Origin: Sabulicella glaciei
Lineage (GTDB): Bacteria; Pseudomonadota; Alphaproteobacteria; Acetobacterales; Acetobacteraceae
Reading direction: 5' to 3'
Assembly (NCBI RefSeq): GCF_026183895.1
Contig: NZ_JAPFQI010000001.1
Coordinates: forward strand, 153,510 to 217,509
Length of the DNA stretch: 64,000 bases
Shown: piece after piece, positions 28,019 through 36,080 of the stretch
Position numbering within the stretch: the first letter of the stretch is position 1
Layout: the number at the start of each line of letters is the position of its first letter
Made by a program: the position numbers and the translations under genes
Notes under the pieces: model-generated
What the model was told of the DNA's origin: nothing
Databases searched by the model: none
The model's input: the letters and a program-made list of their open reading frames with translations, nothing else

Positions 28019-28886
28019 GGCCCAGGATCCCCTGTGGGCGCATGGCGAGCACCGCCGCCATGATTACGAAGGTGAGGACGACCGAATAGGTGGGGAACAG
28101 CGCCTGGCCCAGCTGTTCCGCCAGCCCGATCAGCACCGCGCCGACGGCGGTGCCGGCGATGCTGCCCATCCCGCCGACGATCACGACGACGAGGGAGATA
28201 AGGAGGAAGCGCCCGTCCTGCCCCATGGCGAGGGGCTGCGCCGTGGACCCGATCACCCCGCCCAGTCCGCAAAGCGCGGCGCCAAGCGCGAAGACGGCGA
28301 TGCCGACGAGCGGCACGTTGATGCCGCACGCGCCCAGCATCTCGCGGTCATCCACGCCGGCGCGGATCATCATGCCCAGGCGCGTGCGGTTCAGCAGCAG
28401 CCAGAGTCCCACCCCGACGGCGAGGGCGACGCCGATCTGCACCAGCCGGAAGGTCGGATAGCCGCCGACGAGCGGCACCTGCGTCGAACCGAAGATGGAA
28501 TCCGGCGCGAAGAACTGGCGCGGGTTGCCGCCATAGAAGGCGAGGATCTGGTCGGCGACGATGATGGACACGCCGATCGTCACCAGGGCCTGGCGCAGCT
28601 CCTGCCCCTGCATCCAGCCGAGCAGGATCTTCTGCATCAGCGCGCCCGCAAGCGCCGCCGCCAGGATGCCCGCCGCGAGTCCGGCATGCCAAGCGTACCA
28701 CGCGTCTTGGTCGTAGAGCGGCTCGAACACCGCATAGCCCACGTAGCCGGCGATCAAATAGAGCGAGCCGTGCGCCATGTTCACGACACGCATCAGCCCG
28801 AAGACGAGCGAAAAGCCGCTGGCCACGATGAAGTAGAGGGCCGCGAGCGTGAGCCCGTTCAGCACGATGGTGGCCGCGAGATCCAT
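28011..28886 (-). CDS. livH: Branched-chain-type ABC transporter permease LivH
   Basis: A 291-residue permease with eight or so hydrophobic segments. Conserved features are YFIVASGFSLVFGLMRVVNMAHGSLYLIAGY and the coupling region RTRLGMMIRAGVDDREMLGACGINV. It is the first gene of the long minus-strand operon; its promoter should lie in 28887-29003, shared with the divergent truncated TIM-barrel gene. Confidence 0.94.
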   Translation of the reverse strand: MDLAATIVLNGLTLAALYFIVASGFSLVFGLMRVVNMAHGSLYLIAGYVGYAVFEPLYDQDAWYAWHAGLAAGILAAALAGALMQKILLGWMQGQELRQALVTIGVSIIVADQILAFYGGNPRQFFAPDSIFGSTQVPLVGGYPTFRLVQIGVALAVGVGLWLLLNRTRLGMMIRAGVDDREMLGACGINVPLVGIAVFALGAALCGLGGVIGSTAQPLAMGQDGRFLLISLVVVIVGGMGSIAGTAVGAVLIGLAEQLGQALFPTYSVVLTFVIMAAVLAMRPQGILGRA

Positions 28887-29003
28887 GTCCCGGACGCTTG
28901 CTCCCTTTCCGGCGGATCACGGATCGCCCGCCTCCCTTTCAGGAAGCGGGAAGGCGGAAGGACCTGCAAGGTGAATTCGCGGGAGTTATGGGTAAGATTG
29001 GGT

Positions 29004-29618
29004 ATGCATGTGACCCTTCGCCCCACCAGCCGCCTCGATGGAGCGTCGCCCCAGGACCGCGCGGCCTCCGTCTTCCTGCCTTGCCTGTCGCCCTTTCCGG
29101 CGAAGCTTTGGCCTCTCGTCGCGCATCTGCCCGTGCTGGACGTGAACGGAACCCTGGCCGCGGCGCTTGCGGGCTGTCCCGCCCTTCGCGCTTCGCCTCC
29201 TGTTGCCGGGATCTTCGCATGCGATCCCTTCCTGCGCGTGCCAGACCTCGCGGAGATCCTCGGGCGCGCCGGCTTTGCCGAGGTGGTAAACCATCCCAGC
29301 GTGCAGGCGCATGAGGGGGAGGCCGCCGCGGCGCTCTCGGCCGTGGGCTACCGGGCCGAGGCCGAGTTCCGCGTGCTGCTGCGCTTCCGGGAGCAAGGGA
29401 TGCGCCCCATCGCGCGGGCCGCGACGCGCCAGGCGGTGGAGGTGGCGCTGGCGCTCGGGCTGCGGCGCATCCTGCTTCACCCGCCGGGTCCCGGGCCGGC
29501 GCCGCCGGGGTGGTGGGACAGCATGGCGGCCCATGTCGTCATCGAGGGCGGCGAGGCCCTGGCCTGGAGCGACGCGCCGCCTCAGACGCTCAGGCCGAGG
29601 CGGCGCATGCGGTTGTAG
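29004..29618 (+). CDS. Short, degenerate PEP-hydrolase-like TIM-barrel protein
   Basis: A 204-residue product that I align by eye with the middle of the TIM-barrel protein at 22149-22979: PPVAGIFACDPF matches [13 protein letters not shown], then GFAEVVNHPSV matches [11 protein letters not shown], then LGLRRILLHPP matches [11 protein letters not shown]. The N-terminal phosphate-loop region and the strand carrying 'NSGRYRMAG' are missing or unrecognisable, so this is a shortened, probably non-catalytic barrel or a decaying paralogue. It is transcribed divergently from livH and its last 37 bp overlap, tail to tail, the end of the regulator gene. The ATG at 29004 is preferred; a GTG at 28971 would add 11 residues. 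A binding or adaptor role is possible but unproven. Confidence 0.65.
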   Translation: MHVTLRPTSRLDGASPQDRAASVFLPCLSPFPAKLWPLVAHLPVLDVNGTLAAALAGCPALRASPPVAGIFACDPFLRVPDLAEILGRAGFAEVVNHPSVQAHEGEAAAALSAVGYRAEAEFRVLLRFREQGMRPIARAATRQAVEVALALGLRRILLHPPGPGPAPPGWWDSMAAHVVIEGGEALAWSDAPPQTLRPRRRMRL

Positions 29619-31219
29619 AGCGTCTTCCGGGCGATCCCCAGAAATGCCGCCGTTTCCCCTCGCCGAAAGCGATGCCGTCGCAGCGCGTCGAGGATCCAGG
29701 CACGTTCATCCGCCGCGCCCTGGGGAGGGGCGACGGGCGCTGGTCCCAGCGCGGCCTCCAGATGGGCCGCCGTGACGCGGCCATCGCGGGTTTCCGCCGC
29801 GGCCCGCAGCAGCACCTCGTGCAGCTCGCGGAGGTTTCCGGGCCAGGGCTGCGCCATCAGCAGCCGTAGCGCCTGTGGCTCCACGGGCGTCGCCGCGCGG
29901 CCACGCTGGCGCAGCATGGCGCGGGCCAGGGGCGGGATGTCCTCCAGCCGCTCCCGGAGCGGCGGCAAGGTCAGGCGCTGCGCCGAAAGGGCGCGCGCGA
30001 GGCCCTGCGCGCCCGGCGGGTGGGTGAGAATAAGCCGGGCGCGGGGCGCGCGATCGGAGGGACGGGAAAAGCGGTCGAAGACGCCCTGCTCGATCCAGTC
30101 CGCTAAGCGCACGCGCAGCTTCGGTGGCAGCGCGTCGGCATTCTCGATCACCACGCTCGTCCCGCGCCCCGCAAGGAGGCCACGTGGTGCTTCTGCAAAC
30201 AGCGCGGCCTCGATCTCATCACGCGCATCCAGGAAGGAGGGGCTGCCGGACCGGCCGCCGGCGGCGTGCAGGGCACGCGAGACGGTGGTGCGCCCACTGC
30301 CCGGTTCACCCTCCACCACCACCGGCAGATCGGTCGCGACCAGCCGGGCGATGCGCGCGGCGAGGGCCAGCGCGGCTGGCGAGCGGCCCACGAGGCCAAG
30401 CGGGAGCGCCGTCGGCTCCGGGGCACCGGGGCGCAGCAGCGGCGCGGTCTTGAAGGCCGAGGTGCTCTGCATGACCGACAGCTCGAGCGGCAGGCGGTCG
30501 AGCGTCGATCCGCCCACATATCCGTCGGCGCGCGACGCGTCACAGACTTGGAGCATGTGGGTGGGGTCCACGATCGGCCCGCCTTCGACGAGGCAGCGCG
30601 TCGTGGGAGCCCGGCGACGGACCATCGCGAAGACGCGACGCGCGCGCTCCGCTGCCTCCTCCAGCGGGACGCCGCCGGGCACGCCCAGGCTGCCGCCGGC
30701 ATTCCACCCAAAATTGAGGACAAGCCGCTCCACCCCCGCCTCGACCATCGCCTCTGCCTCGGCGCGTGTCTTGGCGTAGCCCAGCGTGGCGAGCCCTTGG
30801 GAGCGTGCTTCGGCCAGCAGCGCCACCTCCCGCCCAAAGCCCAGCCCGGCCGCCTCCATGGCGTGGCGCAACGCCCCATCGAAATGGATCGCGGTCGGGA
30901 AATTGGCGACGCCCTGATAGCCGGCCGCCCTCAGCCCCGCCACGAAGCGCTGGAGGTCGAGCCTCGGATCGCAGGCCGCCGCACCGAAGAAGACCGGGAT
31001 CCGCACACGGTCCAGGATCTCGCGCCGCGCGAAATTGTCGGTGAAGGCGTTGCTGTCCGTGATGGGCAGCATGGCGGCGAGGGACGGCGCCCCCATGACG
31101 CGAAGCCGCCCGGCGTTCAGCACCAGGAGGAAGTCGGCGCCGCCCTCCGTCGCGGCACGCGCCGTCATCCCCAGGCCGATGGCCGCCCCGACCAGGATGT
31201 CCCGCCGCGCCGTCCGCAT
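29582..31219 (-). CDS. Regulator: PEP-hydrolase-like TIM barrel fused to degenerate AAA+ and Fis-type HTH
   Basis: A 545-residue fusion. Residues 1-265 are a TIM barrel of the same family as the operon protein at 22149-22979 (shared blocks GADFLLVLNAGRLRVMG, GLGFGREV, VEGGPIVDP, STLDRLPLE). Residues 280-480 resemble the sigma54-activator AAA+ module but are degenerate: Walker A reads GEPGSGRTT (Lys replaced by Arg), Walker B reads SVVIENAD instead of a DE pair, and no GAFTGA loop is present, while WPGNLREL is kept. Residues 500-545 are a Fis-type HTH (GETAAFLGIARKTLYNRMRRLGL). It should therefore bind DNA but probably cannot remodel sigma54 holoenzyme. The barrel is presumably the ligand sensor for the adjacent operon, which is an inference. 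Confidence 0.85.
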   Translation of the reverse strand: MRTARRDILVGAAIGLGMTARAATEGGADFLLVLNAGRLRVMGAPSLAAMLPITDSNAFTDNFARREILDRVRIPVFFGAAACDPRLDLQRFVAGLRAAGYQGVANFPTAIHFDGALRHAMEAAGLGFGREVALLAEARSQGLATLGYAKTRAEAEAMVEAGVERLVLNFGWNAGGSLGVPGGVPLEEAAERARRVFAMVRRRAPTTRCLVEGGPIVDPTHMLQVCDASRADGYVGGSTLDRLPLELSVMQSTSAFKTAPLLRPGAPEPTALPLGLVGRSPAALALAARIARLVATDLPVVVEGEPGSGRTTVSRALHAAGGRSGSPSFLDARDEIEAALFAEAPRGLLAGRGTSVVIENADALPPKLRVRLADWIEQGVFDRFSRPSDRAPRARLILTHPPGAQGLARALSAQRLTLPPLRERLEDIPPLARAMLRQRGRAATPVEPQALRLLMAQPWPGNLRELHEVLLRAAAETRDGRVTAAHLEAALGPAPVAPPQGAADERAWILDALRRHRFRRGETAAFLGIARKTLYNRMRRLGLSV

Positions 31220-31402
31220 GGCGGGAGGCTAGCATGGCGCGGGCCGGGCGGAACCGCGTCCCCAGGCTGCAGGGTGTCAGCCAGCGCGTTCACGCATCGG
31301 CGCATCAGCCGTCACGGCCGCTCTTCGATCGAGGGCTGTGGTTGCCTTGGCAAGTCGAAGCCATCTCGACCTGCGGCGAAGACCGCGCTTCAGCTCGGGG
31401 CG

Positions 31403-32371
31403 TCAGGCCTCCGCCCAGGGCTGACGCTGCCACATCTGCCGGAAGCGTGCATCCGCCTCCGCGAGGCGCGCCCGCCATGCCGGGCCGTCCACGTAGTCCA
31501 GCTCCGTGAACTGCGCCCGGCACTGCTCCTGGAAGCCAGGGTCCCGGGCCACCTTGGCCGTCGCCTCGCGCAGGCGTGCCACCAGATCCTCCGGCGTGCC
31601 CTTGGCGACCACGATGCCCCGCTCGGAACTCATGGCGACGTCGAGGCCGGTCTCGCGGAAGGTCGGCACGTCGGGCGCGAAGGCCGAGCGTGTCGTACCG
31701 CCCTGCACCAGCATGCGCAGCCCGGACGGCGTGGCCGCGACCTCGCCCACGTTCAGCCCGCCCACTTCCACCTGCCGGCCCAGCATCGCGGTGCGCATCG
31801 GCCCCGCCCCCGGGAAGGGCACATGGACCAGCTTCACACCTGCGGCCGCCTGGAACAGCACCAGTGCCAAGTGTTCGTCCGTGCCGACGCCGGTGGAGCC
31901 GAAGCTGATCGTCTCAGGCGCTTGACGGGCACGGGCGACAAGGTCGTCGAAGTCGCGGATCGGGCTCGTGGCATGGACGCTGAAGGCTGAGGGGTCAGCG
32001 ACCAGATTGGCGACGTACTCGAAATCGTTCAGCGTGAACTGCGGCGCGCGGCGCTCGATCGGCAGGCTGACGAGGCCCGGCATGTTGGTGATGCCCAGCA
32101 CGTGCCCATCCGGGCGCGACCGCGCGACATAAGAGAGGCCGATCTCGCCGGAAGCTCCCGGGCGATTGTTCACCACCACCGCGCCGCCCAGCTCGCGCTC
32201 CAGGAAGCGGGCGACGGTGCGGGCGGTCACGTCCGTCCCGCCGCCCGCAGCGAAGCCGACGATCAGTTCCACGGGCCGGTCGGGGTAGCGGCGGGTCTGG
32301 CCCAGGGCCGGCGCTGCGAGGAGGCCGGAGGCGAGCGGAAGCAGCGCCCGGCGGCGGATCAGGTGGGTCAT
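31403..32371 (-). CDS. Bug-family (TctC-like) periplasmic substrate-binding protein, copy 3
   Basis: A 322-residue exported receptor with signal peptide LIRRRALLPLASGLLAAPALGQ. The mature start PVELIVGFAAGGGTDVTAR and the loop VVVNNRPGASGEIGLSYVARS are Bug signatures. It is the distal gene of the minus-strand operon that starts with the aldehyde dehydrogenase, 31 bp after the 2-hydroxyacid dehydrogenase. Together with copy 4 it gives that operon two different receptors, possibly for related acids. Confidence 0.92.
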   Translation of the reverse strand: MTHLIRRRALLPLASGLLAAPALGQTRRYPDRPVELIVGFAAGGGTDVTARTVARFLERELGGAVVVNNRPGASGEIGLSYVARSRPDGHVLGITNMPGLVSLPIERRAPQFTLNDFEYVANLVADPSAFSVHATSPIRDFDDLVARARQAPETISFGSTGVGTDEHLALVLFQAAAGVKLVHVPFPGAGPMRTAMLGRQVEVGGLNVGEVAATPSGLRMLVQGGTTRSAFAPDVPTFRETGLDVAMSSERGIVVAKGTPEDLVARLREATAKVARDPGFQEQCRAQFTELDYVDGPAWRARLAEADARFRQMWQRQPWAEA

Positions 32372-32402
32372 TCTGTCTGTTCCCTTGGGAGTTCGGACGC
32401 GC

Positions 32403-33332
32403 TCACGCCCGCACGGGCGTGAGAAGCGTTCCGTCGCGCCGGAAGGCGCGGAGATTGTCGACCACGAGCCGTTCCATCGCCTCGCGCGTTTCATGCGTTG
32501 CGCTGCCGACATGCGGGGTGAGGACGACGTTGTCGCACCGTCGCAGCGCCAGCGGCGCGCCCGGCTCATTCTCCAGGACGTCGAGGCCGGCGCCGCCCAG
32601 GCGTCCGGCTTCCAGCGCCGCGATCAGCGCCGCCTGATCCACGACGGAGCCGCGCGCGATGTTGACCAGGATGCCACCGGGGCCGAGCGCTTCCAGCACT
32701 TCGGCCGAGACGAGGTGGCGGGTCGCGGGGCCGCCTTCGCAGGCCACGACCAGGAAGTCGCACCACGCCGCCAGTTCCCGGAGCGACGGCTCGAAGCCAT
32801 GGGCGACGCCGGGCTTCGGCCCGCGCCCGTGATAGCGCACCTCCATGGCAAAGCCCTCACCGCGCCGGGCGATGGCTGCGCCGATGCGCCCGAGCCCGAG
32901 CACGCCCAGCCGCTTGCCTGAAACCTTGGTGGAGAGCGGGAACCGGCCCACCTCGGTCCACTCGCCCGCGCGCACGTGACGATCGGCGGCGGGAATGCGC
33001 CGCGCCACCGCCATCAGCAGCCCCCAGGCGAGGTCCGCCACGCAGTCATCCAGCACCTCGGGAGTGGTGGCGACGCCAATACCCCGTGCCCTCGCCCCCG
33101 CCACGTCCAGCGTCTCATGCCCCACGCCCCAGCTTGAGATGGCGCGCAGCCGCGGCAGCGCGGCAAGCATCTCCGGCCCGCACCCGGCGCGCACGCTGGT
33201 GGCGACCAGCTCGACTTCCGCGCCGTGCCGGGTGAGCCAAGCGTCGGGCTGCTCCCACAGGCGCACGGCATCGAACTCCTCGGTCAGCAGGCGGTCGGCC
33301 AGGAGCCCGATGGAGGCGATCTGCAGCAGCAT
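32403..33332 (-). CDS. D-isomer-specific 2-hydroxyacid dehydrogenase (glyoxylate/hydroxypyruvate reductase-like)
   Basis: A 309-residue NAD(P)-dependent dehydrogenase that interconverts 2-oxo acids and D-2-hydroxy acids. The Rossmann motif is LGVLGLGRIGAAIARR (about residue 143). The catalytic set is present: Arg in NIARGSVVD, Glu in LENEPGAP and His in LTPHVGSAT. It follows the RraA-type gene by 6 bp. In this operon it could reduce or oxidise the 2-oxo acid (pyruvate, glyoxylate, hydroxypyruvate) released by the aldolase. Confidence 0.9.
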   Translation of the reverse strand: MLLQIASIGLLADRLLTEEFDAVRLWEQPDAWLTRHGAEVELVATSVRAGCGPEMLAALPRLRAISSWGVGHETLDVAGARARGIGVATTPEVLDDCVADLAWGLLMAVARRIPAADRHVRAGEWTEVGRFPLSTKVSGKRLGVLGLGRIGAAIARRGEGFAMEVRYHGRGPKPGVAHGFEPSLRELAAWCDFLVVACEGGPATRHLVSAEVLEALGPGGILVNIARGSVVDQAALIAALEAGRLGGAGLDVLENEPGAPLALRRCDNVVLTPHVGSATHETREAMERLVVDNLRAFRRDGTLLTPVRA

Positions 33333-33338
33333 CCGGCG

Positions 33339-33998
33339 TCAGCCCTTCGGGGGCAGGTAGCCGGTGGCGCGGCCTGCCTCGGCGAAGGTCTGGCCGGCGC
33401 GCATGCGCTCCTCCACCGCCTGGTCGGCGGCCATCAGCGCCTCCGCCTTCGGCAGCGCCTCGGCCACCAGGGCGCGCGGAACCACGACGATGCCCGTCTC
33501 GTCACCCACGACGAGGTCGTCCTGCCGGACGGTGATGCCGCCGATCTCCACCGGTTCGCCCAGCGGCATCAGGCGCAAGCGGCCCTTGCCGGTGGTCGGC
33601 GCGACATGGCGGCTGGCGAGCCAGAGCCCGGTGGCGCGGATCTCATCGACGTCGCGGCACGCGCCGTCGATCACCACCCCGGCCGCCCCAAGCTGCTTCG
33701 CGCCATAAGCCGCGAGCCCGCCCATGGTGGAGATGGGTTCGCCGCCCACATCCACCATCAGCACGCGACCGGGCGCAGCGGCGGAGACGATGCGTCCCAC
33801 CGCGAACTCCGCTTTCTCGAACTCGTGCAGCCGCCCCGGCACCTGGCGCGCGGTGGTGGCGAAGCCGCAGATGCGGCCCTCGCCGGAGCGCAGGGTCATG
33901 CCATGCACCACGCCCCAGACATCGAACTGATCCAGCGCATCGGCCCAGGTGCTGACCGGGATGGCGCCGGCGCGAGCAACAGTTTCCTCCTCCGTCAT
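33339..33998 (-). CDS. RraA-family protein, probable class II HMG/CHA-type aldolase or oxaloacetate decarboxylase
   Basis: A 219-residue RraA-like protein. True RNase E inhibitors are about 160 residues, whereas the longer metal-dependent members are 4-hydroxy-4-methyl-2-oxoglutarate/4-carboxy-4-hydroxy-2-oxoadipate aldolases or decarboxylases. The metal/pyruvate-binding motif GAAGVVIDGACRDVDEI (DGxxRD) is intact, as is MVDVGGEP, which argues for an enzyme. Tight spacing to the flanking genes (7 and 6 bp) places it in a catabolic operon where it would split a hydroxy-oxo acid to pyruvate or oxaloacetate. Confidence 0.87.
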   Translation of the reverse strand: MTEEETVARAGAIPVSTWADALDQFDVWGVVHGMTLRSGEGRICGFATTARQVPGRLHEFEKAEFAVGRIVSAAAPGRVLMVDVGGEPISTMGGLAAYGAKQLGAAGVVIDGACRDVDEIRATGLWLASRHVAPTTGKGRLRLMPLGEPVEIGGITVRQDDLVVGDETGIVVVPRALVAEALPKAEALMAADQAVEERMRAGQTFAEAGRATGYLPPKG

Positions 33999-34005
33999 GG
34001 CGCCC

Positions 34006-34980
34006 TCAGTTGATCGTGGCGCCGGAGACGCGCACCGCCTCCGCCCAGCGCGCCGTCTCGGCGGCGATGAACTCGTCGAAGCGGGCCGGGCCGTAATTGG
34101 TCACGTCGCCGCCCATCTCCACCAAGCGCCGGGTGAAGGCGGCGTCGGAGACGATGCCCTGGATTTCGCGCGCGATCCGTTCCCGCAGCGCGTCGGGCAG
34201 GCGGGCCGGGGCAAAGGTGCCGAACCAGGTCGCGGCCTCGAAGCCCGGCATCCCGCCCTCGGCGAAGGTGGGCACGCTGGGGATCGCGTCCATCCGGCGC
34301 GGATGCGCCAGCGCGATCGCCTTCAGCTCGCCGCCGCGGATATAGGGCAGCACGGCGGAAAGGGTGCTGAAGGAACCGTCCACCAGCCCTGCGAGGAGAT
34401 CGGTGTTCAGCGGGGCGTCGCCGCGATAGGGCACGTACTCGGCGGGCACGTCGGCGCGCAGCTTGAACAGCGCGGCCGTAAGGTGCTGCGCCGTGCCGTT
34501 GCCGGTCGTGCCGAAGGTCACGCCCTGGCGCTGCGCCTTGCCCCAGGCGACAAAGCCGGCGAGGTCCGTCGCGGGCACGCGCTTCGACACCACGAGGACG
34601 AGCGGGACGACCGAGGTCAGCGTGATCGCCGTGAAGTCGCGGATCGGGTCGTAGGACATGTTGCGGTACAGGCTCTTGCTGATGGTGTGCGCGCTCGTCG
34701 TCTCGAACAATGTGTGCCCGTCCGGCTCGGAGCGGGAAACGTGCTCCGCCGCTACGGTGGTGCCGGCGCCGGCGCGGTTCTCCACCACCACGGGCTGACC
34801 CCAGAGCGCGGGAAGCTTCTCGGCGATCATGCGCGCGATCACGTCGGTGGCGCCGCCCGCCGGATACGGCACGACGAAGCGCACTGGGCGCGACGGGAAG
34901 TTAGATTGCGCCAAGGCGGGCGCGGGAAGGAGGGAAGCGCCGGCCAGCAGGCCGAGCGCGCGTCGGTTCAGCGTCATCAT
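34006..34980 (-). CDS. Bug-family (TctC-like) periplasmic substrate-binding protein, copy 4
   Basis: A 324-residue exported receptor with signal peptide (NRRALGLLAGASLLPAPALAQ) and Bug signatures PVRFVVPYPAGGATDVIAR and VVENRAGAGTTVAAEHVSRS. Three ATGs are available (34986, 34980, 34977). AGGAG touches the first and is 6 bp from the second, so I place the start at 34980. It sits 7 bp before the RraA-type gene and 78 bp after the epimerase, within the GntR-linked operon. Confidence 0.92.
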   Translation of the reverse strand: MMTLNRRALGLLAGASLLPAPALAQSNFPSRPVRFVVPYPAGGATDVIARMIAEKLPALWGQPVVVENRAGAGTTVAAEHVSRSEPDGHTLFETTSAHTISKSLYRNMSYDPIRDFTAITLTSVVPLVLVVSKRVPATDLAGFVAWGKAQRQGVTFGTTGNGTAQHLTAALFKLRADVPAEYVPYRGDAPLNTDLLAGLVDGSFSTLSAVLPYIRGGELKAIALAHPRRMDAIPSVPTFAEGGMPGFEAATWFGTFAPARLPDALRERIAREIQGIVSDAAFTRRLVEMGGDVTNYGPARFDEFIAAETARWAEAVRVSGATIN

Positions 34981-35058
34981 GGACATCTCCTGTTTCCTTG
35001 GCCTGCCGTTCTTCGTGCGGCCATGAGGGGCCGGGCGTTCGCCGCCCGGCTGTCGTGC

Positions 35059-36078
35059 CTAATTCGTCGCGGCGTCGCGCCAGGCGAGGAGGCGGCGCAG
35101 GCCTTCGCGCATGGTCACCTGCGGCTCCCAACCGATCGCGTCCTTGGCGGCCTTGTGCACGATCTCGAAGGCGCCGCCGGAAGTGAGGCGAACCTTGGTC
35201 GGGTCCGGCTGCACATGTTCGGGCTGGAGGTCGGGACGGCCCGAGAGTTCGGCGACCAGCTTGACGAGTTCGAGCGTCGTCACCGGCTCTGGACCGGATG
35301 TGTTGACGGCGACGTCGGTGGCGGGCGCCTCCAGTGCCATGATGTTGGCCCGCGCCAGGTCGCCAACATAGACGAAGTGCTTGGTCTCGCTGCCGTCGCC
35401 GATGACCTTCGGGCGCTCGCCGCGCTTGATGGCGTCATGCGTCTCGACGATGTAGAGCGCGTTGGCCGCGCGGTAGTGCTGGCGCTCGCCATAGACGGTG
35501 GAATAGCGCAGCACCACGTAATCCTGGCCGTGCTTGCGGAAGGAGTCGCGGCAGAGCTGCTCGCCCATGATCTTGCTGGCGCCGTAGAGAATGGCGGCGG
35601 GCGGCGCGCCGGCGGCGTGGAAGGGCGTATCCTCCACGAGGTCGCCCTTCACCCCAGGACCATAGCCATAGACGGCATTGGAGGAGGAGAAGATCAGCTT
35701 CCGCACCTTGTTGGCGCGGCAGGCCTCCAGCACGTTCTGCACGCCGCGCACGTTCACGTCGATGCCGCCCCAGGGGTCGCGGTCGAAGTTCAGCGTCATG
35801 TAGGCGGCGAGGTGGACGATGCCGTCCACGCCCTCCGTGGCGGCCAGAAGCTGGTGCAGCTTCAGGATGTCGCCCTGGACGACCTTCACCTTCGGATTGC
35901 CGTCGAGGTGGGCGATGTTGGGCTGCCCGCCGAAGGACAGGTTGTCGAAGATCACGACCTCGCGGGCGCCGCGTGCCAGCAATTCGTCGACGGTCGCAGA
36001 GCCGACGAGGCTCGCGCCGCCAATGACCATGATCCGGGCGTCCTTCACCGGGACGGCGGCACTGTCCTTGTGCGCCAT
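35059..36078 (-). CDS. NAD-dependent epimerase/dehydratase (extended SDR)
   Basis: A 339-residue extended short-chain dehydrogenase. The N-terminal nucleotide motif is MVIGGASLVGSATVDEL, where the usual GxxGxxG is altered to GGASLVG. The catalytic serine lies in LIFSSSNAVYGYG and the Tyr-Lys pair in ILYGASKIMGEQ (YxxxK). Members act on nucleotide sugars, and some act on free sugars or sugar acids. It starts 2 bp after the ALDH stop and so belongs to the catabolic operon, which makes a role on an imported sugar acid plausible; a UDP-glucose 4-epimerase role is the alternative. Confidence 0.85.
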   Translation of the reverse strand: MAHKDSAAVPVKDARIMVIGGASLVGSATVDELLARGAREVVIFDNLSFGGQPNIAHLDGNPKVKVVQGDILKLHQLLAATEGVDGIVHLAAYMTLNFDRDPWGGIDVNVRGVQNVLEACRANKVRKLIFSSSNAVYGYGPGVKGDLVEDTPFHAAGAPPAAILYGASKIMGEQLCRDSFRKHGQDYVVLRYSTVYGERQHYRAANALYIVETHDAIKRGERPKVIGDGSETKHFVYVGDLARANIMALEAPATDVAVNTSGPEPVTTLELVKLVAELSGRPDLQPEHVQPDPTKVRLTSGGAFEIVHKAAKDAIGWEPQVTMREGLRRLLAWRDAATN

Positions 36079-36080
36079 GG

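Noticed and set aside
27861-29003. Upstream extension of the short TIM-barrel frame through the livH/livM region
   Set aside because: The frame is open but antisense to livH and livM and shows only shadow composition; similarity to the barrel family begins after 29004.
29582-31219. Calling the barrel-AAA+-HTH protein a sigma54-dependent activator
   Set aside because: Walker A lysine, the Walker B acidic pair and the GAFTGA loop are all missing, so the domain similarity does not support sigma54 activation.
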